This document shows positions 1-9,627 of a stretch of DNA of 64,000 nucleotides, one piece after another. Position 1 is the first letter of the stretch. Each line of letters opens with the position of its first letter. The notes below the pieces were generated by a model. That model made no database searches. It had not been told where the DNA came from and worked only from the letters and a program-made list of their open reading frames with translations. Origin of the DNA: Acetobacter lambici (GTDB lineage Bacteria > Pseudomonadota > Alphaproteobacteria > Acetobacterales > Acetobacteraceae); NCBI RefSeq assembly GCF_011516885.1, contig NZ_WOTD01000003.1, positions 62,001 to 126,000 of the forward strand, read 5' to 3'. Made by a program: the position numbers and the translations under genes.

Positions 1-1
1 T

Positions 2-247
2 CGTCCCCTGATCGCCACAGAAGACCTCCGTGAGGCCATGTGGGTCTATATGGAACCCATTTTTCTGCAAAATTATCCCGACAAACCGGGACCACATGGC
101 CCACTGCCCAAAGAATTCTGGGGTGCCGCCATGAATGTTGCCGCAGGCATGCTGTTCAGCACCATGTTCAACGTCATGGATGCCCGCATCGCCATGACGA
201 TCATCTTACAATCTGCCATTTTTGGTTCAAAAATTATCGAAACCTGA
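2..247 (+). CDS. 3' end of an unrecognised protein (partial)
   Basis: The frame is open from the first complete codon at base 2 to a TGA at 245-247, giving about 81 residues of a C-terminus whose start lies left of the window. It contains an aromatic, proline- and glycine-rich stretch followed by a mostly hydrophobic, methionine- and alanine-rich segment. The hydrophobic end could be a final membrane helix. The family is not recognised. The frame runs off the window edge and has ordinary codon use, so it is probably a real gene tail. It converges with the DMT transporter gene on the other strand. Confidence 0.5.
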   Translation, partial: RPLIATEDLREAMWVYMEPIFLQNYPDKPGPHGPLPKEFWGAAMNVAAGMLFSTMFNVMDARIAMTIILQSAIFGSKIIET

Positions 248-283
248 GCCAGCAGACTGCAAAGCACCCCACAACTGAACAAA

Positions 284-1234
284 TTAGCTGGCGAGTTGCC
301 CCGCCTTGCCAGCCTTGTCTGCCTTACGGGCTTTACGGCGCGCCATGCGTTCCTTCATGGCCATCCGTTCATAACGGATTCTCTGCCTGACCCAATTCAG
401 GATGCCAGAAGACATCAGCACAATAATGCCGACAAATGTCCAGCTATCCAGCGGTTGGCGGAACACAAGGTAACTCAGGGCTACCCCCCACACCATCTGG
501 CTGTATTGCGGCAAAGCCACACGATTGGCCGGCGCCCGGGCTGTTGCCATCATCATCATCAACTGGCCTAACGCTGCCAGAAAACCATAACCGAACAGGT
601 ATATCCAAGCCGTTATGGTTGCTGGCCACTGCGCATGCCACCCCATAAGAATCCCGTTACCAAGCAGGGGACCAATCAGGCTTGACCCGAACAGGGACAG
701 ACGTGTGCGCTCCTTGTCCGCCAGACGGTAGGCGATCACACTCCCAGCATTGGCAATAGCGGCAATAAGCGCACATAAATGCCCCCAGTGCAGAGCCCTA
801 AACCCGGGCCGAAGGACAATAAGAACCCCGACAAACCCCAGCACAACCGCCAGCCATGCCCAGAATGTCACCTTTTCCTTGAGCAGAACAACGGACAGGA
901 TCGTTACAAACAGCGGCATCAAAAACATAAGAGAAAAGGCTTCAGGCATGGGGAGCAGCATAAAGGCTTCCACGCTTGCGGCTGTCGCTGCAAAAACGCA
1001 GCCCGCCCGCAGAAGCCACATGCCCCATTCCTGCGGTCTGACGATATCCAGATAGGATTCACCGGGCCTGCGGATAAATGGCAGAATAAGAAAACCGAAA
1101 ATCCCGCCTGAAAATGCAACTTCAAATGGGTCAAGCTGGCCAGCCAGCAATTTGGAAAATGCGTCACTAACAGAAAAAGACGCATAAGCGCCAAAAGCCA
1201 ACGCCATGCCGGAAAAGAGAGTCTTGGTGTCCAT
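284..1234 (-). CDS. DMT-superfamily transporter (EamA family)
   Basis: Inner-membrane protein of about 316 residues with roughly ten hydrophobic helices arranged as two EamA-like halves, the usual form of drug/metabolite exporters. Sequence signs are alternating hydrophobic segments, the end of the first half with glycine- and valine-rich helices, and a very basic C-terminal tail rich in Lys and Arg that should stay in the cytoplasm. The frame extends upstream to an ATG at 1336, but those 34 residues are not family-like. I therefore chose the ATG at 1234, where the first membrane helix begins; neither start has a strong Shine-Dalgarno sequence. The substrate cannot be read from the sequence. 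It lies downstream of, and on the same strand as, the broken diguanylate cyclase gene. Confidence 0.8.
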   Translation of the reverse strand: MDTKTLFSGMALAFGAYASFSVSDAFSKLLAGQLDPFEVAFSGGIFGFLILPFIRRPGESYLDIVRPQEWGMWLLRAGCVFAATAASVEAFMLLPMPEAFSLMFLMPLFVTILSVVLLKEKVTFWAWLAVVLGFVGVLIVLRPGFRALHWGHLCALIAAIANAGSVIAYRLADKERTRLSLFGSSLIGPLLGNGILMGWHAQWPATITAWIYLFGYGFLAALGQLMMMMATARAPANRVALPQYSQMVWGVALSYLVFRQPLDSWTFVGIIVLMSSGILNWVRQRIRYERMAMKERMARRKARKADKAGKAGQLAS

Positions 1235-1442
1235 TGAAGCCGCTATATCTGTGAGAAAAATCCTGCATTCAGGATAGTATTTGGTAGCAATAAGGGCAGA
1301 CCAGCACAAAGTAAAACGCAATTTTTTGCACTGCATTTCTGGTATCAGTTTTTTTAATAAACCCTGACCGGATCAGGCATACGATCTGACAGAGCAGAAT
1401 ACAGAAAGATCCCCCATCCATGCCCCCAAACCGCAGAGCACT

Positions 1443-4325
1443 TCAGGACACGTGGGAGTCTGATGTTCCATCCGCAAGGTCATTCGCCAGAAACCACCAT
1501 TTTTCACGCGTTTTTTTATTCTGTTTCGCATGATACATGGCCATGTCGGCACGCTTGAGCAGGTGTTCGATATCTCCACCATCCTGCGGATAAAGAGCCA
1601 GGCCCAAGGTCATACCCACCGTGGCCGATGCCTCTGGTGTAACCGCAAAAGGTTTTTCAACAGCGGTGTGCAAGGTGTTCAGAACAATTTCCACCTGCTC
1701 GGTTGCCTGAGTCGTTGTCAGCCCTTCAAAAACCACAACAAACTCATCCCCCCCAAGTCTGGCAACGTAATCCGTCTGGCGTAACAGGGCTTGCAGGCTT
1801 TGCCCAAGCTGTTGCAAAAGCCTGTCCCCGGCTTCATGCCCATACGTATCATTCACGTGTTTAAAACCGTCCAGATCAATCAGACCAACGGCCACACTGG
1901 TGCCGTGGCGCTGGGCGCGGGCAAGAGCCTGGGGAAGATATTCCGTAAGTGCTAGACGGTTGGGCAGGCCCGTCAGCACATCATGTCGAGCACGCTGGGC
2001 CTCCTGCTCCTGCAAACATTCAATCCGCTGCTTCACATCAAGCTTATCCAGAGCATGCCCCAGAAGGCTGGCCACACGCTTGCACAGGGCAATACTGTGT
2101 TCGTCAAACACCTGCGCCTGAGGGGAGACAAAGGTCATGATTGCCCATATCTGGCCATCCCGCCAAATGGGAGTACACAACACGGCACGTCAATTATTGG
2201 TCTGGATAAAAGCAAAGCATGGGCTACTGGCCTGTTCGGTCAGTTCATCATTGCTATAAGCAAGCTTTTTCTCCCGCCATGCACGCATGATGACTAATGG
2301 CTGGGACAAGGAGCAATACCCGTCCAGACAGTTGTTTATCTGTTCTATGCCCGCTGTACCTTCGCCCGCACGGGATAGAACTTCCAGTTGCCCGGTATCG
2401 CTCACACGACCAATCCAGACCGCATGGAACAACGTATCCCGCACCAGATCATGGCAGGCGCGGCTACACATCTCATTTTCATCCGTAGCCAGCAGCACGG
2501 CATCGGCAGCGTTGACCAGCGCGTGGTACAAACGCCGTGCCACATCGCGACTGGTAACATCCTCCAGCGTCCAGACAGAAATATCGTTTTGTAAATCAGA
2601 CAACTGCACGCCAGAACAATCCGCGATCAGAATCTGACCATCGGCGCGGGCAAGACGCACCCCCGCAATCCGTACCGCGCGTTTTTGTGCAAGCTGCCCA
2701 TAACATTCCGCTACACGGTTAAATTCATTTTGATCTGCGTAGATAATCTCGGTTGATTTTCCAACGAGTGCGTCAGATTCCATTCCCAGCATATGCGTGG
2801 CGTAGGAATTGGTCATCTGAACAATTCTATCTTTTACAAGAAGAATACCAACCACGGAATTATCTAGCAAGGCTGCCCTTAACTGCTGGCTATAAATTCT
2901 ATCCAGCCCCATGGAAATGTTAATGCACACTTCCTTAAGCAGAATCTGGAGCTGATCATCAAAAATATCTGCTTTTTCGTGATAAACACTTAAAACAGCC
3001 TAGACTTTACCGTCCCTGTATATAGGCAATGCGGTGTTGGAGCGCAGGCCCAGTTTTAGTGCCCGTTCTTTCCACGGCGCTAATGTATCATTATTCAAAA
3101 ACGATGCATTGAAAATAGGAAGTCCAGTCCGCCAGACCTGCCCAATGGTGCCTCGGCCTTCGGGGACATCCCCGCGAGCCGAAATAAAAACATTGTTCAT
3201 ATATGCCCGAGCACCACTTATTGCGAGCATCTGGAACTGCTGCGTCTCATCCGGTCGGGTTATCAGCGCAATTTTAAAATGGGCATAGCGTATGGCCATA
3301 TCGCAGATTTCCTGCAAAAGACCTGCTTCACTGTCAGCCTGACTGGCACACTGGCTGGCCTGAGCCATAAACATGTTAAAGTCGGTCAACCTGCGCAAAT
3401 GTACCATCTGCTCCCGGTCGCGCCGCCGAATTAAAAATTCCCCGGCAATAACAAGCAAAGCAAGGATCAGGGCTTCCGCACTCCAGCGCGCGGGGGCCTG
3501 CTGGCTATAATTACGCCATACGCGCGAAGACGAAACCAGCGTCTGCACAACAAATGGATAACCCGGAACCGGTGCCTGTGCGACCATTTCCGGCTTTATG
3601 GATAACAGGGGATGAACCTGCACCTGCATGTGCAGCAGATGGGTCAGGGATTGCCCATTACGGGTATCAATAACCGTAAAATCCCACTTCCGATAATCTG
3701 GTGACAGTTCCTGCTCATCCAGAAATCTGTTGAGACGGTAAGGAGACCCCAAAAAATACCCGGTGCTGCTATTATCCTTCTCACGCACACGCATGGGCAA
3801 GACGACCGTACCCAGATTTTCAGAATAATGCACAGGCCCCAGAAAATGATTAGGCATTTTGGGAACGGATGAAAAATCCCGCAAAGGTTCAGCCAACAGT
3901 CTTTTCTGGTCCGACGTGGACCATTGTATACTCTCCCCATCCGCCCCCAGCACACTGAACGTCGAGTATGATGGACGGGAAAGCAGATAATGGCGCAAAG
4001 ACAGTTCGACCTGGGGGGATAAAGCCGGGGCAGGCCTGTCATCTGGGCCGCGCAGTGCCGCCAATGCCATATCCAGCTCTGTAAACCGCGTATCCAGCCG
4101 TTCCATAATCAGATTGGCATAGGCCTGACTATCCCGCCGCGCGGACTCATTCACCTCGGCAATGGCATGTCGGTATTCATTAAATTCAATCGCCGTGCCG
4201 CAGATAGCCACCACCAGAACTGGAAGGGCGTAGTTCATTACCACTCTTGTCTGTTTTTTTATATTTCTGAAAGACAGGCAAAAAGCAGCAAAGAAGGACG
4301 AAGATGTGCTCACGCGCATGACCAT
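1443..4325 (-). pseudogene. Membrane-anchored GAF-PAS-GAF-GGDEF diguanylate cyclase, interrupted by two in-frame stops
   Basis: One continuous frame of about 960 codons encodes a sensor diguanylate cyclase, which would make c-di-GMP from GTP. In order: membrane helix near codons 32-48, an extracytoplasmic sensor region to about 283, a second helix, a GAF domain, a PAS domain, a second GAF domain, and a GGDEF domain. The GGDEF domain keeps GGDEF near codons 858-862 and the product-inhibition site RQTD five residues before it. The frame is cut by TAG at 3000-3002 (codon 442, inside the first GAF) and by TGA at 2190-2192 (codon 712, inside the second GAF). Translation across both stops reads smoothly as GAF sequence (for example YRDGKV, stop, AVLSVYHEKADIF), so these are nonsense changes, not gene boundaries. 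Surviving pieces are 441 codons (sensor), 246 (PAS and part of GAF) and 246 (end of GAF plus GGDEF); the two later pieces have only GTG codons at their heads. Readthrough or a sequencing error cannot be excluded. Confidence 0.85.
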
Positions 4326-4499
4326 GTGTTGGATTTTACAACAGATTCATAGGCAATACATACTACAACCCACCGCGCCACTCCATGATTTTTAAATAAT
4401 AAATACAAAATATTTTAGTATTTTTTTAATCATCCCGACCCAGAAATCAGGATTCCACTAAAGTCAAAACAAACAATAATTAAATTTTACGCGCAGCGG

Positions 4500-5159
4500 T
4501 CACTTGCTGTTTTCAGCACGCAATGCCGGCAAAAACCAGATATGTTCATATCCCGGTTCTTTCCCCTTAATGCCTCTGGCCACGGGTTGCCGATCAATAC
4601 TCGTGATCGTATAAAACTGAGCATAATACCGCTCCAGGTCTTGCGCCATAATCGCAAACGGGGGACCAGACAGACGAGCCTGATCATATTCGACACAAAT
4701 TAAAAACTGATTTGCATAACATGTCATTTCTGAAATATGCTGCGCATAGATTATACGGCTGCCTTCAGGCAGAGCCACCAGTGCGGCCCGGTCATAAATC
4801 ATATCGACCGGACCAAGCATGGATGCTGTCAGTGCAAAAATATTTGCTACAAATATTTTAATATTATGCCCCTCGAACACAGTAACCTCTGCGGACAGGG
4901 TACAAATATCAGGCGCAATTCCCAACTCCATAAATAACTGCTCAACTGCCAGGCGGCTTAACTCCACACCAACAACCGTATAGCCTTTTTTTATGAGCCA
5001 ATGAATATCAAGCGTTTTGCCACATAATGGCACAAAAATCCGACTTCCCTTAGGCAGACCAAGGGCAGGAAAATATTGCACAAACCCGCTATGAGGATGC
5101 GGGGTATGAAAACCAATTTCGTTTTGGCGCCATTTTGTAAGCCAGAACTCTTCATGCAT
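4500..5159 (-). CDS. tpm: Thiopurine S-methyltransferase
   Basis: SAM-dependent methyltransferase of the TPMT family, about 219 residues, cytosolic. In bacteria the family methylates thiopurines and is linked to selenium or tellurium methylation. Recognisable features are the N-terminal FW..KW..N.IGFH block, the SAM-site segment FVPLCGKTLDI, and the later VGVELS and YDRAALVALP segments. In-frame starts exist at 5186 (TTG), 5177 (ATG) and 5159 (ATG). I chose 5159 because family members begin just before the FW motif and a GGAGG lies 11 bases upstream. It follows the YnfA-family gene with a short gap on the same strand, suggesting co-transcription. Confidence 0.88.
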   Translation of the reverse strand: MHEEFWLTKWRQNEIGFHTPHPHSGFVQYFPALGLPKGSRIFVPLCGKTLDIHWLIKKGYTVVGVELSRLAVEQLFMELGIAPDICTLSAEVTVFEGHNIKIFVANIFALTASMLGPVDMIYDRAALVALPEGSRIIYAQHISEMTCYANQFLICVEYDQARLSGPPFAIMAQDLERYYAQFYTITSIDRQPVARGIKGKEPGYEHIWFLPALRAENSK

Positions 5160-5192
5160 TGGCAGGCATGCCTCCATTGTAACCAACCATCG

Positions 5193-5519
5193 TTACTGCG
5201 GATGCCGCGCAAGCAGGATAACGGCTGTGCCCAGCAAACATAAACCCACTCCAAGCAGATCCCACCGGTCTGGCTGCGTGCCCTCCGCAAACCACATCCA
5301 CAACACAGCAACCATAATGTAAATACCCCCGTAGGCAGCGTAAGCCCGCCCCGCCACGGATGTATCGATCAGAGTCAACAGATAGGCAAACAGCAACAGT
5401 GACCCACACCCCGGCAAAAGCCAGAAAGGCGTTTTTCCCAGACGCAACCAGCTCCAGAATGCAAAACAGCCACCAATTTCGGCTATTGCGGCGGCCAAAA
5501 AAATTAATCCTGTTTTCAT
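5193..5519 (-). CDS. YnfA/UPF0060 family membrane protein
   Basis: Small inner-membrane protein of 108 residues with four predicted helices, matching the UPF0060 (YnfA) family in length and sequence ([10 protein letters not shown] near the start, [12 protein letters not shown] in the third helix, DRWDLLGV before the fourth). The family resembles small multidrug-resistance transporters, but its physiological role is not settled. It is the first gene of a likely two-gene unit with the thiopurine methyltransferase gene, whose start lies about 15-35 bases downstream. The pairing could reflect detoxification, which is inference only. Confidence 0.85.
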   Translation of the reverse strand: MKTGLIFLAAAIAEIGGCFAFWSWLRLGKTPFWLLPGCGSLLLFAYLLTLIDTSVAGRAYAAYGGIYIMVAVLWMWFAEGTQPDRWDLLGVGLCLLGTAVILLARHPQ

Positions 5520-6253
5520 GCTCTCTTATCGCAAACAATCAGCCGATTGCTCACTGACCCCACAACCAGACCTGATAGACAATTATTCTGCATAGCATGC
5601 TTTCAGGCCTAAAACCGGTATTAAAATTCAGCCATTCAGACCGGATCAGACATTCAGCGGGACAAAGCCTGCCCCTATAAACGATCAAAAACCAAGGCAC
5701 AAAATCAATACGAAAAATAAACATATGTGCCGGGAGTTCATCTGTCGATCTATGTGAGAACGTACCAACTTTTGCCTGATGCTGAAAAATAAGAGGGCTA
5801 CCCCTCATTGTCACGTCAATGTGATAATGGTAGCGAGAAAATCACGATAAGCTTCATCATAGGGTCTTGCTACAAAAGCGTTTTCTGCAAATCTTATAAA
5901 TATTTTTGACGCCTTGCGATAACAATAAAAAATATGTGTGTCATCACAAGGGAATATATGTGACATGGACTTGTCTATTTTTGACAATTACTTTGAATAT
6001 AATGGTTTTAACCCATTCTTTTATTCTATTTTTTACGTTTTATTTTACATAACATGCTATTTTTTAAAAAATAATGATCAGATTTGTCTTTTTCCTACCA
6101 AATTTTATTTGACTTCACCTGCACCCATACAGTCAGAATTCAAAGGGCGTTGCATAACAGACCAGACCATAGCCTATGCATTCCCTTCATATGGCATGGC
6201 CGTCGTAAAGCCGACGCTCCTCTGGTCCAGCTTTATATTTAAAGATTGAGTCC
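5520..6253. other. Intergenic region, about 730 bases, AT-rich
   Basis: Spacer between the divergent YnfA-family gene and the haem-PAS gene. It is clearly more AT-rich than its surroundings, especially at about 5880-6120. The open frames inside (for example plus strand 5938-6249) have low-complexity, AT-driven composition, no convincing ribosome site and no recognised domain, so I do not call a gene. The sequence must hold the promoters of both flanking genes. No clear terminator, repeat or RNA gene was found. Confidence 0.5.
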
Positions 6254-8458
6254 ATGCCAGCATTCACGCACCCGCTCCCAACCTCATATAATGCCGACAC
6301 ATTTTATGCGGCCATACTTAAGCAGGCGACTGACGGCGTCATTATCATTGATGACCAGAACAGAATTGTATTTTTCAACCCTGCCGCGGAACATCTGTGG
6401 GGTTGCTCGGCATCCACTGTTTTGGGCACCAATGTTGACCAACTGGTTCCATTGGAGCACCGCAAGCACCACGGGAGTTACATTGCGCACCATCGTAAAA
6501 CGGGCATTCACCGACTGGTCAACACCTCGCGCGAAGTAACCTTTGTCCGGAGTAATGGAGATTATGTTGCTGCCGAACTTTCGTTATCCACCGCGCTGAT
6601 CGGTCCGGATAACAAGCGCTATTACATGGCTTTCGTTAAAGGCGTAACGGAAGAAGTACACCGCCGTAAGCTACTGGAACTCCAGAGTCAGGTTTTTACC
6701 TCACTGGCCGAATACACAACCATACAGGATGTGGCGGATATGCTCTGCAACAAAGTGGAGCAGCTTGTCCCCAACAGTATAGCTGCACTCCTGCAGATTA
6801 CCGCACAGGGTGGACTTTCCATCCTTTCGGGCAAAAGCCTGCCCGGCAGCAAGACCAACAAGCTGGTCAATCTGGTCCTTACACCCTCGGACATCAAAGA
6901 CCTGTGCAAAAACCCCCAACATGCCTGCGCCCTGATCTGGACCCAAAAGCAGAGCCACGACCAACCCACGGATTTACATGACTGCTGGGCATCGGCCATC
7001 TGCAACGGAGCGGGAGAACTGATCGGTATTTTCGCGCTCTTTTCGCGTAACAAGGAAAAAATAACCGACTGCCCGCAAAAAATTGTCACAGGCTGCATTC
7101 CCTCCTGCGCATCTATTATAGAGCATGAAAAAACACTCTATAAAATAAGCCAGTTTAATAACATAGATTCTCTGACAGGACTTCTGAACCGGGCCGCTCT
7201 GGCAACCCGGCTCCGGCAGATGCTCGCACAGGCCGGACAGGCTCCCTTTGCCATTCTGATGCTTGATGTTGACCTGTTGCAGGATGTGAACAATGTGATG
7301 GGCTACCAGAGCGGCGATATCCTGCTACAGACCATTGCCCGCCGCATTGCATCCCTTTGCCGTGGGCACTATCTGGTCGCCCGATTGGGCGGGGATGATT
7401 TTGTGGTCGTCATGCCTGATGCGGATCGCACAAAAGCTTGCAAGCTGGCCCATGATCTGAACTGCATCTCTCGCGAGCCGATCGAGGTTAAAGGGCGTGA
7501 CCTGGTTGCTTCCCTGAGCATAGGAATCAGCCTTTACCCCGATGATGGCACGGCAATAGAGGAAATACTTGGCGCATCGGAAATTGCCATGCGGCAGGCC
7601 AAAAAACAGGCACGAGGGGGATTCCGGTTTTTTGGCAAAGGCGGCAACAGTAACGTGCGTGAACGCCTTATTATTGGGTCCGCACTCCGCGAAGCTTTGC
7701 AAAAAAAACAGCTCCATCTGGTATACCAGCCTCAGATATGCGCATTGACCGGCACATTATGCGGGGTTGAGGCCCTCAGCCGGTGGCAGCATCCAACGCT
7801 TGGCCTTATTCCCCCCTCCACCTTTATTCCAATTGCCGAGGAAACCGGGCAGATTGAAGCCATAGGCCTGTGGTCGCTGGAAAAATCCTGCCAGCAGGTC
7901 ATAGAATGGGAGCGGAGCAATGTTTATGTTCCCATTGTCAGCGTGAATATGTCTGCTGTTCATTTTTGCAGCATAGACCTGCCGGAACAGATTCTGGCCA
8001 TGTTGGAAAAGTACAATCTGGCCCCACAACGCCTGACCATAGAAATTACCGAAAGCGTGGCCATGCGGCAGGATCCCGAGACAGCCGCCAACCTGACCGC
8101 CATCCGCAATCTTGGCGTTGGCCTGTCCATGGATGATTTTGGCACTGGTTTTTCCTCTCTGTCACGGCTGGCGCAGCTCCCACTAACCGAAATCAAGATC
8201 GACCGAAGTTTTATTGAGAATTTTGAAAACAACATCAGCTCGCTTATTGTAGCGGAGGCCGCAATCAACATTGGCAAACGGCTTGGCATTAAAGTTGTCA
8301 CCGAAGGTGTTGAACACGCGGCGCAGGAAACAAAATTACAGGAACTGGGTTGCGATATTCTACAAGGTTATTTTTACAGTAAGCCACTTCCCGCACAGGA
8401 AATGTCTCTTTGGCTGGAGACCTTTCCCGCCAGACGGGCCACCTGTCCCCATGCCTGA
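6254..8458 (+). CDS. Haem-PAS (DosP/PDEA1-like) GAF-GGDEF-EAL c-di-GMP phosphodiesterase
   Basis: Cytosolic protein of 734 residues that probably hydrolyses c-di-GMP under oxygen control. Domains: PAS about 15-135, GAF-like about 150-300, GGDEF about 310-465, EAL about 485-725. The PAS domain resembles E. coli DosP and FixL; His73 aligns with their proximal haem ligand and Arg93, exactly 20 residues later, with the oxygen-binding FixL Arg220. The Met that is the sixth ligand in DosP is replaced by Thr. The cyclase motif is GGDDF (379-383) without an upstream RxxD inhibition site. The EAL domain keeps EAL (near 505), the NMS motif, EITES, DDFGTG (near 626) and EGVE, so phosphodiesterase activity is expected. 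Acetic acid bacteria have a known relative, A. xylinus PDEA1, which sets cellulose synthesis. It is divergent from, and about 2 kb away from, the broken cyclase gene. Confidence 0.88.
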   Translation: MPAFTHPLPTSYNADTFYAAILKQATDGVIIIDDQNRIVFFNPAAEHLWGCSASTVLGTNVDQLVPLEHRKHHGSYIAHHRKTGIHRLVNTSREVTFVRSNGDYVAAELSLSTALIGPDNKRYYMAFVKGVTEEVHRRKLLELQSQVFTSLAEYTTIQDVADMLCNKVEQLVPNSIAALLQITAQGGLSILSGKSLPGSKTNKLVNLVLTPSDIKDLCKNPQHACALIWTQKQSHDQPTDLHDCWASAICNGAGELIGIFALFSRNKEKITDCPQKIVTGCIPSCASIIEHEKTLYKISQFNNIDSLTGLLNRAALATRLRQMLAQAGQAPFAILMLDVDLLQDVNNVMGYQSGDILLQTIARRIASLCRGHYLVARLGGDDFVVVMPDADRTKACKLAHDLNCISREPIEVKGRDLVASLSIGISLYPDDGTAIEEILGASEIAMRQAKKQARGGFRFFGKGGNSNVRERLIIGSALREALQKKQLHLVYQPQICALTGTLCGVEALSRWQHPTLGLIPPSTFIPIAEETGQIEAIGLWSLEKSCQQVIEWERSNVYVPIVSVNMSAVHFCSIDLPEQILAMLEKYNLAPQRLTIEITESVAMRQDPETAANLTAIRNLGVGLSMDDFGTGFSSLSRLAQLPLTEIKIDRSFIENFENNISSLIVAEAAINIGKRLGIKVVTEGVEHAAQETKLQELGCDILQGYFYSKPLPAQEMSLWLETFPARRATCPHA

Positions 8459-8587
8459 CCCTGTTGCGTTTGTCTGCCTGTAATTTTATAGCGTCTTTGC
8501 CCCACTGGACCAGAAGCACACCATACTGGCCAAGCCCATCATCCCGCGCGCATGATCCCCGCCCCATGTGAACGGATGAGGAGACAC

Positions 8588-9541
8588 TTGCCAGACAAAG
8601 AGCGTTCATACACCTTGCCAGACATGATCAGTCATTTGGAAACCCCCATACCCATACATGCGCAACCGGTACTCTGTGAAACAGAACTGGTGGCTGTTCT
8701 GGTCAGCATAAGCAACAATACACCGCACATTCTTACGCTTGATCAGGGGAGCGCCTTTCCATCCGGTCCGCTTATGGTTGAACATCGTTCCTTGCAGAAA
8801 GGCATGCGCAACTGGGTTGAACAGCAGACGGGCCTCAAACTGGGTCATACGGAGCAGCTTTATACATTTGCGGACCCGCTGCATGGACGGGGCCACCAGA
8901 TGGTACGCATTTCCTACATGGCGTTCATCCGCCAGAACTCCGAACACACTCTGGCCGAACGCTCCATTTATGACTACTTCCCGTGGGAGGACAGGCGCGA
9001 TCGTGCCTCTGATCCACTCCTGCACATTATTGCCGAGCGACTAAGGCACTGGGCCGACAACAACTCAAACCGCTGGCAAAGATGCGCCACCGTTTTTGGC
9101 CTTGATAACCACGCATGGAACGACGAACTCAGTCTGCAACGTTATGAACTGCTGTGGGAGGCCGGGCTTGTACCAGAATCCACGTGGCAGAATGCGCCCG
9201 TTCTGCCGGGCCTGAGCATGCACCGCGACTACAGGCGTATTCTGGCCACGGCCCTATCGCGCATGCGGGCTAAAATTCGCTACACCCCTGCGGTGTTTGA
9301 CCTTCTGCCCCGGCAGTTCACCCTGTTGCAACTCCAGCAGGCCATGGAAGCGCTGGCAGGTCGGGCCATGCACAAACAGAATTTCAGACGTCTTGTGCAG
9401 CAGCAAAAACTGGTCAGCCGCACAGCCGAATACGACTCTCCAACGCAAGGGCGACCAGCACAACTTTATCAATTCGCGCCCGAAACAGCTGAACACTGCT
9501 ATCTGGCTGGTGCCAAACTGCCTTTACCTGCTATCTCCTGA
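8588..9541 (+). CDS. nrtR: NrtR-type Nudix transcriptional regulator of NAD synthesis
   Basis: About 317 residues: an N-terminal Nudix-like domain (roughly the first 170 residues) joined to a C-terminal winged helix (roughly the last 90), the NrtR arrangement. The family senses ADP-ribose or related NAD breakdown products through a Nudix fold that is often catalytically dead, and represses NAD genes. Here the usual Nudix box is not intact. The C-terminal part has the family pattern (FDLLPRQFTLLQLQQ, then NFRRLV). It lies directly before nadA and nadC on the same strand, which supports the call. The start is uncertain: I chose TTG 8588 because GAGGAG sits four bases upstream; ATG 8624 and ATG 8552 are alternatives. 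Confidence 0.8.
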   Translation: MPDKERSYTLPDMISHLETPIPIHAQPVLCETELVAVLVSISNNTPHILTLDQGSAFPSGPLMVEHRSLQKGMRNWVEQQTGLKLGHTEQLYTFADPLHGRGHQMVRISYMAFIRQNSEHTLAERSIYDYFPWEDRRDRASDPLLHIIAERLRHWADNNSNRWQRCATVFGLDNHAWNDELSLQRYELLWEAGLVPESTWQNAPVLPGLSMHRDYRRILATALSRMRAKIRYTPAVFDLLPRQFTLLQLQQAMEALAGRAMHKQNFRRLVQQQKLVSRTAEYDSPTQGRPAQLYQFAPETAEHCYLAGAKLPLPAIS

Positions 9542-9561
9542 AAAAGTGTTTGGTTCTACCC

Positions 9562-9603
9562 TTGCAATTCTTGGATCTCATATATACTCATTAAGAGCAT
9601 ATA
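9562..9603 (+). promoter_or_regulatory. Candidate nadA promoter with overlapping palindromic operator
   Basis: A palindrome lies at 9581-9603: the arms TATATACTC and GAGCATATA flank a five-base A/T centre, and 18 of 23 positions match the reverse complement. A plausible promoter overlaps it: TTGCAA at 9562-9567 and TATACT at 9583-9588 with a 15-base spacer. A repressor on the palindrome would cover the -10 box. Its place between an NrtR-type gene and nadA suggests an NrtR site. That assignment is inference from position and symmetry. Confidence 0.5.
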
Positions 9604-9627
9604 TAGCACGGGAAATGGAACACAACC

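Noticed and set aside
2190-2192. TGA as selenocysteine codon
   Set aside because: GAF domains have no conserved Cys or Sec here, and no SECIS-like element was seen; a nonsense change is simpler.
5938-6249. Possible 103-residue protein in the AT-rich spacer
   Set aside because: AT-driven Phe/Tyr/Ile/Asn composition, no ribosome site and no domain.
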